Shown piece by piece: positions 25,984 to 34,500 of a DNA stretch of 64,000 bases. The DNA comes from Campylobacter gracilis (lineage in GTDB: Bacteria; Campylobacterota; Campylobacteria; Campylobacterales; Campylobacteraceae), in assembly GCF_001190745.1 (NCBI RefSeq), contig NZ_CP012196.1, positions 1,178,001 through 1,242,000 of the forward strand. Direction: 5' to 3'. How positions within the stretch are numbered: position 1 is the stretch's first letter; each line of letters begins with the position of its first letter. The position numbers and the translations under genes were made by a program. The notes beneath the pieces were generated by a model. The model saw only the letters and a program-made list of their open reading frames with translations. It was not told where the DNA came from and did no database searches.

Positions 25984-26481
25984 GCGGTTTTGTGGGCTTG
26001 GTGGCGCAAAGAAATGCTGGGCGGCGAAATTCTTAAAATTTTATCGCCTATTGTTGCTTAAAATTTAACGACTATAGCCGTATATAGGGGCGATGGTGTA
26101 ATTTTAATTAGGCCGGCGTCGCCAATAATATCGGATGATTTTTGCGATAGTCGTGCGCTTTTAAATTTAAATGGGTCAAATTTTAAAATTTAGTTTTACC
26201 GAGAAATTCCGCGGCAAATTAATAAGGCAAGGCGCAGCATTTTGCCTTGGGCGAAGTGATAAGGCAAGCGCTTTAGAGCTTAAGTAGGCCGGCGCGGGTA
26301 ATTTAAGAATTTTGAGATATGCGGCAAAATAAGCCTTCGCTGAAATTTCACGACGCAGTATTACAGGATAAACCTTTGCTAAAATTCTAAGACGCCACAT
26401 TCGGTTCTAAAGAATTTAAATTTAGGAGTATCTAGCGACCAAGTAAAATTTAAATACGGAGCAAAAAAGACAGACTGAGAT
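25984..26481. other. Spacer downstream of the two-component operon
   Basis: No gene is supported in these 498 bp. A hairpin with GGCGA/TCGCC arms and AAATT/AATTT inner pairing lies at 26023..26048, about 40 bp after the kinase stop, and may end that transcript. The remainder is AAATTT-rich, with scattered stops in all frames. It adjoins a decayed gene, so part of it may also be relic sequence. Confidence 0.4.
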
Positions 26482-26850
26482 TTAAGACCGCCTACATAAG
26501 CGAAATTTTGTCTTTTTGCCTGCTTCGTCCTCGTAGCTTACGGCGATATAATCAAAGCCGTTTGCCTTACCTCGTCCCATGAGGCAGCCCCGCCGTTTAT
26601 TAGTATGACCCTACCGCGCTCGTCGGTCTCGTATCCGTCCATTTAGTCGTCGTAGTGATTTCTGTAGCCAAATTTTACGCGGGTCTTGCACGGCGGTAGA
26701 TTAAATTTCACTATATAGCTACGGGCTACTTTTCTGCGCCATATTCGTCGCAAAACGTCGCGCCTTAGCCGTACGCAGTGCTATCAAAAAGTAAAATTTC
26801 CTCGCCCGTTTTTACGCATTTAATTGCGAGCTTGCATGGTATGAGCTCGC
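26482..26850 (-). pseudogene. Decayed gene of unknown function
   Basis: Minus-strand translation gives protein-like sequence interrupted by stops and frame changes. In order: CEGELIPCKLAIKCVKTG, EEILLFDSTAYG, stop TAA (26765-26767), GATFCDEYGAEK, a frame change, VARSYIVKFNLPPCKTRV and FGYRNHYDD, stop TAA (26643-26645), MDGYETDERGRVILINGG, another frame change, and ANGFDYIAVSYEDEAGKKT ending at TAA 26482-26484. The pieces join into one plausible protein of about 120 residues with two stops and two frameshifts, so I read it as a dead gene. Its 5' end runs against the stop of the flavodoxin-ferredoxin gene at 26853, so the beginning may be lost. I do not recognise the family. Confidence 0.7.
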
Positions 26851-26852
26851 CC

Positions 26853-27614
26853 TCACAAGTCCGCAGGGATGGAATTTCCTAAATTTTTCGCCCTGCCTAG
26901 GATCGTAATCGCTCTGCGTTCGCATATATTTACGCACCTGTAGCAAAGCGTGCACTCATCGCCGAATTGCGCCTTTTTGCAAGCGAGCTTTATGTTTTGC
27001 ATCGGGCAGGGTTTGACGCAGGCCCCGCATCCGCTGCATCGCGATGGATCGAGGCTCGGCTTGCGCTTGGCAAAGGGGCTTTTATCCCAAATTTTCATCC
27101 AAAGTCGCTGTCCTAAAAACCCTGCGATACGACAGAGCGCGCCCAGCCCCTCTTGCGGCGGACGATTTGCGCCAAGCGCCTCCGCAACGCGTCTGACTTT
27201 AGCGTCCGCCTCTTTGATTATGCGCTCGTTTTTCGCTTGCGAGTAGCCAAAAATCGCCACGTCTAGGATGAACGCGGGCATTTTGATATGAGCGCCGCCC
27301 GTTATGTTTGCGCCGAATTGTTTTAAAACTCTAGCCGCGCACCCTGCCCCGTCGCCGCTGAAAATCTCCATCGTAGCGAGGATGAATACGTTTTTGCCGC
27401 TAAAGCTCGCGCCGTTTCGGTAGAGGAAGTCGCGCACGATACGCGGTAGGTCGCTAAAATAGACGGGATATGCCAAAATGACGTCGTTGTGGTGCTTTAA
27501 AAGCTCGCCGCAGGCCTCGCTCTCGATCGAGACGCAGACGCCGCCAAGATGAGCGATGAGCCTACTCGCGCAATGCTTCGTGTTGCCCGTGGCGCTAAAA
27601 TAGATCGCTATCAT
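26853..27614 (-). CDS. EFR1-type flavodoxin-ferredoxin fusion protein
   Basis: The 253-aa protein has an N-terminal flavodoxin-like domain (MIAIYFSATGNTKHCASRL, the phosphate-binding FMN loop, then LAYPVYFSDLPRIVRDFL) and a C-terminal pair of 4Fe-4S motifs, CSGCGACVKPCP (near residue 193) and CTLCYRCVNICE (near residue 220). This arrangement matches the EFR1 family ferrodoxins found in anaerobes, which probably act as cytoplasmic electron carriers; the exact partner is unknown. ATG at 27614 with GGGAG eight bases upstream. The lone transcript ends right at a decayed gene. No signal peptide. Confidence 0.85.
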   Translation of the reverse strand: MIAIYFSATGNTKHCASRLIAHLGGVCVSIESEACGELLKHHNDVILAYPVYFSDLPRIVRDFLYRNGASFSGKNVFILATMEIFSGDGAGCAARVLKQFGANITGGAHIKMPAFILDVAIFGYSQAKNERIIKEADAKVRRVAEALGANRPPQEGLGALCRIAGFLGQRLWMKIWDKSPFAKRKPSLDPSRCSGCGACVKPCPMQNIKLACKKAQFGDECTLCYRCVNICERRAITILGRAKNLGNSIPADL

Positions 27615-27767
27615 ACGCGTCTCCCAAACTATGCGAATTTCGGTAAAATTTAACCCTTACCGAATAAATAGAATTTTACGCTTCTTTTGCATTGCATAAA
27701 ATTTTAAAATTTAGACGTGACGGCGAAATTTAAATATGCCGTCGCGCCCTAAAAAAGCAAAATCAAT

Positions 27768-29312
27768 TCAGATATTTTCTGCCGCCACCATGCCAAAAAC
27801 CATACAATCAGCCATGCTCATAGTACCGAGTCTACTTGCGCCGTGAACGCCACCGGTGATTTCGCCCGCAGCGTATAGCCCTGCGATCGGCTCGCCGCTA
27901 GCTGCGTCGATAACCTGGGCTTTGGTATTGATCTGCACGCCGCCCATGCAGTAAAGAATTTTCGGGCTTGTTTGGCACGCATAAAATGGAGCTTTTGATA
28001 CGTCGATACCGCTTACGTCGGCTTTTGTCAAAGGCTTGCCAAACTCCGGGTCACTTCCTGCTTTGACATAGCCGTTAAAATCCGCGATGGTTTTTAAAAA
28101 CGGCTCCAGCGGAATTTTATAAAATTTTGCAAGCTCTTCCAAGGTATTAAATTTTTTAATTGAGCCTGCTTCTACACCTTTTGACGTATAGACCGGATTA
28201 TTTGCATCAACTGCGGCTTGATCGCAGATATTTACGGGGTAGTTGTCGTTATTTTCGCTCTCCGCCATGCATTTAAATATCGCTTCGGTTTTGATCTTGC
28301 GCCCGGCGTGCTCGTTCATAAAGCGTTTGCCCGTCTTTGGATCGACGGTTAGACCATAGTCGTTAGCGCAGTGATTTGAAAATAGCGCAGAAGTACCAAA
28401 TCCCTTCTCGCTAGGATTAGTATAAGGATTTAGTTGAATCCAGCTGAGTTGCAAAGGATTCGCACCTAGCTTCATCGCCGCGATAAGCGTACCTGCGGTA
28501 GCACCGGGTTGGCTTACGGTTTCGATATTGTCTTTTAGATACGGCACCTGCTGCGCGCGAAACCACTTATCCGAACTGTATCCGCCCGCAGCCAAAATGA
28601 CGCCATCTTTGGCTTTAAAAAATTTTACTTCGCCACTTTTGTTTTCCCTATCATCGCTAGCAAGCTGCGGATCGAACTTATATTCTTCGCGACACTTTAC
28701 GCCTACGACGCGACCGCTGTCATCCACGACAAAATCATCAAATTTAGTACGCTTCTTGATTACAGCATTTGCATTTTCCTCGATCGCCTTATGCATCGGC
28801 TGGATGTAGCCCGAGCCGCTAGCATTTTTGGCCTGTACGGCGCGCTTTAGCGAGTGTCCGCTAGCAGATATCACCTTGCCCGAAAACTCCACTCCGATGC
28901 TTTTTAGGTATTCAAAAGCGTCGCCTGCACGGTCGTAGATGACGCCTAGCAAATCTATATGATTTAAATTTAGCCCGTCTTTTAGGCAATCTGCGATGAA
29001 AGCCTCCTTGCTATCCGTGATGCCCGCGGCTTTTTGGAATTCGTTATTTGGCACCGCCATATTGCCGGCGTTAATGACGGAATTTCCGCCCGCACGACCC
29101 ATCTTTTCGATCATAAGTACCTTTTTGCCGCGCTTAAGAGCCTGAAGTGTCGCCATCGAGCCTGCAAAACCGCTACCGATAACGACAACGTCATATTCTT
29201 CGTCAAATTTTACGTCCTTAGCGTTTTGCGTTGCACTAGCGCTGCTTGCAGCCAAAGCCAGAGCTCCCGCCGCGCCGATTTTAATAAAATTTCGTCTTGA
29301 AATTTCTTGCAT
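27768..29312 (-). CDS. Tat-exported FAD-dependent reductase, fumarate reductase-like, with altered active site
   Basis: The 514-aa flavoprotein belongs to the fumarate/urocanate reductase (flavocytochrome c flavin subunit) family. The N-terminus SRRNFIKIGAAGALALAASSASA is a Tat signal with an AxA cut. FAD binding: YDVVVIGSGFAGSMA (near residue 40) and GGNSVINAGNM. Conserved substrate-cap residues include GKRFMNEHAGRK with the catalytic-type Arg and GVHGASRLGTMS. The usual HHTMGG becomes LYCMGG here, and the HPT motif is replaced by LNPYTNP, so fumarate is unlikely to be the substrate; a different enoate such as an aromatic or branched acrylate is possible. No cytochrome c partner is adjacent. 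It is a paralogue of the next gene, 453 bp away. Confidence 0.88.
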   Translation of the reverse strand: MQEISRRNFIKIGAAGALALAASSASATQNAKDVKFDEEYDVVVIGSGFAGSMATLQALKRGKKVLMIEKMGRAGGNSVINAGNMAVPNNEFQKAAGITDSKEAFIADCLKDGLNLNHIDLLGVIYDRAGDAFEYLKSIGVEFSGKVISASGHSLKRAVQAKNASGSGYIQPMHKAIEENANAVIKKRTKFDDFVVDDSGRVVGVKCREEYKFDPQLASDDRENKSGEVKFFKAKDGVILAAGGYSSDKWFRAQQVPYLKDNIETVSQPGATAGTLIAAMKLGANPLQLSWIQLNPYTNPSEKGFGTSALFSNHCANDYGLTVDPKTGKRFMNEHAGRKIKTEAIFKCMAESENNDNYPVNICDQAAVDANNPVYTSKGVEAGSIKKFNTLEELAKFYKIPLEPFLKTIADFNGYVKAGSDPEFGKPLTKADVSGIDVSKAPFYACQTSPKILYCMGGVQINTKAQVIDAASGEPIAGLYAAGEITGGVHGASRLGTMSMADCMVFGMVAAENI

Positions 29313-29764
29313 TTTTTGCTCCTTGCGTTGAAATTTTATAGATTATACACCCACGTAGCGAAATTTAACGTAAAGACTTAGTGATAGAATTTTAAAAATT
29401 TAGAAAAGAAAATTTTAAAAGCGCAAATTTAAAGCGAATAAATTCCGCTCCGCTAGCCGAAGGCTAGGCGTAAATTTTAAAATTTACGGCGCACGGATTT
29501 GCTCGCCGCCTGTGCGAAATTTTGCCGCCGCTATAAAATTTTAAAGTGCGCGGTATTCAAATTTAAAAGACGCGCGGCAGAATTTTAAGTGCTTTAAATT
29601 TTAAAACGCTTTGAAATTCTACGGCACGCTTTGCGGCTTTGTCTCGAAAATTTTAAAGACTCGCACAGTATTTCGGCGCAAAGCACGCACCGCTACTTCG
29701 CGCCGAAATTTAACAAAACGCGCGTTGACAACCGCTTCGCGCCGAAATTTCGCGGGCGCTAAAT
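29313..29764. other. Spacer between paralogous flavin reductases, with palindrome
   Basis: These 452 bp hold no gene. CGTAAATTTTAAAATTTACG at 29469..29488 is a perfect 20-bp palindrome. Several other AAATTTTAAAA words fill the rest, and CGAAATTTAACAAAACGC- and CGAAATTTCGCG-type words near 29700-29760 repeat. The gap separates two similar genes and may contain the promoter of the left one, which I cannot locate. Confidence 0.45.
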
Positions 29765-31315
29765 TTAAGCCCCGATTGTTTCGCCAGCGATCATTCCGAA
29801 AACCATACAATCAAGTATCGCGTAGGTTCCGAGCCTACTTGCGCCGTGCACGCCGCCGGTTACCTCGCCCGCAGCCCAAAGCCCCGGGATCGGCTCGTGA
29901 GTAAGGCTAGAGATGACCTGAGCTTTGGTGTTGATCTCAAGTCCGCCCATCGTATGGTGCACCTTCGGCATCGTGCGGCTTGCGTAAAACGGTGGCTTGG
30001 AAACGTCGATGCCGTCCAGTTTATCGACAACCTTGCCGAATTCCGGATCTTTGCCCGCTTTGACGTAAGAGTTATAATCCGCGACGGTCTTTAAAAACGG
30101 CTCCAGCGGCAGATTGTAAGCCTTCGCAAGCTCCTCTAGAGTGTTAAATTTTTTCACGACGCCCGCTTCTAGAGGCCTTGAGGTATAGACTGGGTTACGC
30201 GCGGCGACGGCTTGAGAGTCGCAGACGTTTACCGGATAGTTGTCGTTTTTCTCGCTCTCGGCGATAACCTTAAAGCAAGCGTCTGCCTTAATCTTGCGTC
30301 CTGCGTGCTCGTCCATAAAGCGCTTGCCCGTCTTTGGATCGACGGTAAGACCGTAGGTGTTGCAGCAGTGATTAGTAAAATTTACCGCAGCGCCGAAGCC
30401 CTTCTCATCTGGCGAGCAATATGGAAGGAACTGAATCCACGACGTAAGAAGCGTAAATGCGCCGATTCTATTTGCCGCTAGCATCGCTCCCGCCGAGCTT
30501 CCCGGATGGTTGGTGCTATCTATGCTAGGCACTACGCGCGGATCTTGGATCTGGCGATACCATAGATCGCGTCCGTATCCGCCCGAAGCTAGCAAAACGC
30601 CGTCTTTGGCTTTATAGCTCTTTTTCTCGCCGCTTTTATTTTCCAAATCGTCGCTAAAAAGTTTCGGATCAAATTTATACTCCTCGCGAGCTTCTACACC
30701 CACGACGCGGCCGCTATCATCCACGATAAAATCGTCAAATTTCGTGCGGGTCTTGATCGTGACGTTAGGATCGTTTTGAAGTTTACCCATCATCGGCTGG
30801 ATGTAGCCCGAGCCTGAGCCGTTGGTCGATTGTAAGCTTCTTGCGACGCTATGGCCGCTCTCAAATATCAGCTTATCGCTAAATTCCGCTCCGCAGCTAG
30901 TTAAAAGATCCACCGCATCGTTGCTGCGATCAAACATCACGCCCAAAAGATCGGTATGATTGAGCCCGAGTCCGTCTTTTACGGCATCGGCGATAAAAAG
31001 CTCCTTACTATCTTTGATACCTTGTGCGACTTGAAATTTATTCATCGGAGCAGCCATATTTCCGCCGTTGATGACGGAATTTCCGCCCGCGCGACCCATC
31101 TTTTCAAGCACCAGCACCTTTTTACCGCGCCCGCTAGCTTTAATCGCCGCAGCAAGTCCCGCAAAACCGGTGCCGATGATGACGATATCGTATTCCTCGT
31201 CAAATTTGACATCCTTGGCGTTTTGCGCTGCAGTCGCGCTACTAGCCCCCAGCGCAAGTGCCCCCGCACCCACCGCGCTAATCTTTAAAAAACTACGTCT
31301 TGATACGTCTTGCAT
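29765..31315 (-). CDS. Tat-exported FAD-dependent fumarate reductase-like protein
   Basis: A 516-aa paralogue of the gene to its left, with the same layout: Tat signal SRRSFLKISAVGAGALALG, then YDIVIIGTGFAGLAAAI, GGNSVINGGNM, GKRFMDEHAGRK, and GVHGASRLGTYA. Unlike its neighbour it keeps HHTMGG, so both substrate-binding histidines of the fumarate reductase family remain, yet the HPT motif is again replaced (FLPYCSP). It is a periplasmic soluble reductase candidate; the electron donor, perhaps a cytochrome c or quinol system, is not encoded nearby. ATG at 31315 has AGGAG six bases upstream; a TTG two codons earlier is less likely. The substrate could be fumarate or a related enoate. Confidence 0.88.
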   Translation of the reverse strand: MQDVSRRSFLKISAVGAGALALGASSATAAQNAKDVKFDEEYDIVIIGTGFAGLAAAIKASGRGKKVLVLEKMGRAGGNSVINGGNMAAPMNKFQVAQGIKDSKELFIADAVKDGLGLNHTDLLGVMFDRSNDAVDLLTSCGAEFSDKLIFESGHSVARSLQSTNGSGSGYIQPMMGKLQNDPNVTIKTRTKFDDFIVDDSGRVVGVEAREEYKFDPKLFSDDLENKSGEKKSYKAKDGVLLASGGYGRDLWYRQIQDPRVVPSIDSTNHPGSSAGAMLAANRIGAFTLLTSWIQFLPYCSPDEKGFGAAVNFTNHCCNTYGLTVDPKTGKRFMDEHAGRKIKADACFKVIAESEKNDNYPVNVCDSQAVAARNPVYTSRPLEAGVVKKFNTLEELAKAYNLPLEPFLKTVADYNSYVKAGKDPEFGKVVDKLDGIDVSKPPFYASRTMPKVHHTMGGLEINTKAQVISSLTHEPIPGLWAAGEVTGGVHGASRLGTYAILDCMVFGMIAGETIGA

Positions 31316-31584
31316 TTGCAACTCCTTTAATTGAAAGTGTATATTTAAAAGAAATGATAACTCGAATTTAAAGGTAAGTCAAATAGAATAACGTTATAAA
31401 TAGATAGTAAAAAGCTATGAAATATGGGCGTTGATATAAAATTTTGAAATTCGGCGGGCGAGCGGAATTAAAATTTTAAAATTTTATCAGGCGTTCGTTT
31501 ACAAATATCTGTCGAGCATAAAAGAGCTCGGCGCGAAAATCGCAATAAATGCAAATCCGCGCCGAGCTTTAAAGCCGCTACGCC

Positions 31585-34500
31585 TTAGCGAGCGACCTTA
31601 AATTTAAGCGTTTGCAGATCGTAGTTATTTACCTGCTCGTATTGCATATCCTCGATAGAGATCGCAGGAAGCGCGCACGAGCCCGCCATAATCACGTTTA
31701 TCGGAGTATAGATGACTCCGCTGCTATTCTCTCCATCTCGCGGATCATAATAGAAATAGCCGCTTTTTGGGAAGCGAAGCACTCGGTCATACAGATACTC
31801 CGTGTGTTCTAGTGCCACGCTGTCTTGCATGCCCTCGACTCTAGCCTGCGCAGCCGAGCCTAGGCGCTCATTGACCGCCTCAAAGCAGCTAGGCATCGCC
31901 TCGTCGATTACGAAATTATAAAGATAATAATTCGCTCGCCAGCTGATCTTAGAGTAAATTTTCTGCCCTACTTTAAGCTTGTTTAGATCGACGACGTTAC
32001 CGCGAGCATCTATAAATTCGCGGTAAATTTCAATCCTCTTGCTATCCATAGAATGGGCGTTTAGGCTCTGTATGCTCAAAGCCTCATGCTTTAAAGGCGC
32101 GCTTTCATATCCAAAGCCAAGAGCGGTAAAAAATAGCTCGCCATTGCCGATCATCGGCGTAAATTCTATCGCGCCGTCTTTTACCGCGAGTTTGGTATCT
32201 AACGGCGAATTGAAATTTTTCGCCTCGCCGTCGTATTTTAATGCAAAATGGGCTTCTTTTTTCGCGTCCTTAAAATATGCATCAAATCCGCGTATTACGC
32301 TTGCTCGCTCCTGCGTGTTGTTTATATTTTTTAGATCGCGAATGATCGCATCGACCGTGCGAGCCGTGCTATCATCTTTGATGCCAACCTTGCCGAATGC
32401 ATAGAGCTTAAAGGCGGCATCTCTTACATCGCTAGCAAATGTCAAACCTGCTCCGTTATCAGCGTAATCGTAATTCGCCTCATCTATTTTTTCGAGCATA
32501 AATTCAAACTCAGTCGTCATATTGTGCTTTTTAAGTATCGCAGCCAAGGCGATACTAGCCATCGGCGAGTCTTTATAAAGATCGTTGTCGTAAACGAAAT
32601 TTATCTCATCATCGTCCAGTTTGCCGTATTGATCTAGCACGAAATCCGCGTATATGCGGAGCGTATCCTGATCTTTGTAGCTTGATTTTAGCGCGCTAAA
32701 AATTAGCGATCTTTGCTTATTGCTAAGGAATTTATATCGCGTATCAAGCTCTAGCAAAACGTCGCTTGCATAGATCGAAGCATAGTAGTTAGTAACGCCG
32801 TGAGCACTCCAGTAACCGAAATCGCCGTTAGGTTTGAGGCGAGATAAAATTCTACTTGCATACTCGTTTACGCGGTTGGTTAAGGTTTTATTGGAGTCTT
32901 TGCGTGCGACATAATCAACCGCTATCATTCTTGAAGCAAGCTGTTCGGTGCAGCCGTAAGGATAGAGATATAGCTCGTCCGCTAGGCTAAAAGCATTAGG
33001 CGTAGCACTGATGTGAGTATAAATTTCTTTATAGCTCGGATCGACTTTGAGAGTTACCGGCTTATCGCCGTAGCTTACGTGAAATAGCTTCGAGCGCGGA
33101 AACTGGCTGATTATGTCAAATTCTACATCATTGCTAAATTTTTGCCCGTTTGCGTCAAGATCAAATTTAATATTTGCATCTGCAATATCAAGCGCGCTCG
33201 CGGTGAAGTTCGTGTGCTTGACCTCCAGCGGTTTAAGCGTGAAATTTGCCTCACCGCCGCTTATAGCGACCGAAGGAGATGAGCTGATTTTCAAGACCGC
33301 CTTTTGCTCTTTGTCAGTCGTATTGATGAGCGTTAGCGGCACGGAAATTTCATCACCGCGCACCATATAGGTTAGATCGGCGGGCTTTATAACGACGTCG
33401 TCTCGGACCTTGGCTTCGACGTTTGCAGAGCCGATCGTAGCCGCCTCTCCGATAGCCATGGCGCTTAGACGGATCGTGGAGTTGAAATTTTTCGGCATCG
33501 CAAGCTCAAATTTCGCCTCGCCGTTTGCGTCTGCTTTTGCGATCAGCATTTTGATAAATTTTTTCTGCTTTTTGTTTTCGACCGGGCTTAAATTTCGTTT
33601 AGCTTTCGCCATCACGCCGTCTCCGCCGAAGCTTAGCTCTTTAGCAGTAGTTTGATACACGCTAAGATCGTCGTAAATGTCGAAGTATCGCAGCGCAAAA
33701 TACGCGCTAACGTCAAACGCCTTAAATGCATCGAGCTCCTCTTGTGAGACGATATCTAAAATTCCAAGATCGACCGCGTATAGTATGACTTTGGAATTTG
33801 GCTCGCTTTTTACGCTGATCTGCGCATTTTGCCCGTTTTTGTAGCTTTTCTCGGCTAAAATTTGCACGCCAGCCTTGTGCGAGCTCGCATCTAGCGCCAC
33901 CGGCACGTTTGCATAGGCTCTAAGCGGCATCGCAGCGGGTGTCGCAGCGCGCGCGATTACAGCGTTGATGTGTCCTCCGACGAAATTCTCCGGCACGCTA
34001 AGCTCAAATTCCGCGCTACCGCCTTTGACGGATAGAATTTTATAGTCGTAAACCTGCTCTCCTACGAGCGAGATATTTAGCACGCCGCTTTCTACCGGCG
34101 AATTGATGACGCCTTTAATTTTATCTCCGGCTTTAACCTTGTCGCTTGCGAGTTTGATTTTAGCGCTTTGAACGTCTTTAGCATTTACCCGTCCATAATA
34201 TCCCCAGCCGCTTACATCCACGCGCACGCCAGCACTTGCGCCGCTTGAGTAATCGTTTGCGACGATTAGATAATTGCCGCCGTTTTGGAATTTATACTCA
34301 AACTCGCGCGCATCGGTGCTAACGGCGCTTACGAGATTAAAGCTTTCTTGCTCGACGTATCTATTGCCGTCATAAACGTAAGTAAAATCGTCGCGGTAAA
34401 TTTCAACGTCGATCTTGCCTTTGACGTCGGTTTTGGTTTTGGAATCTAGTAGCGCAAAGCCGAATTTTACGCTATCGCCGCTTGATATAAAATCCTTGTT

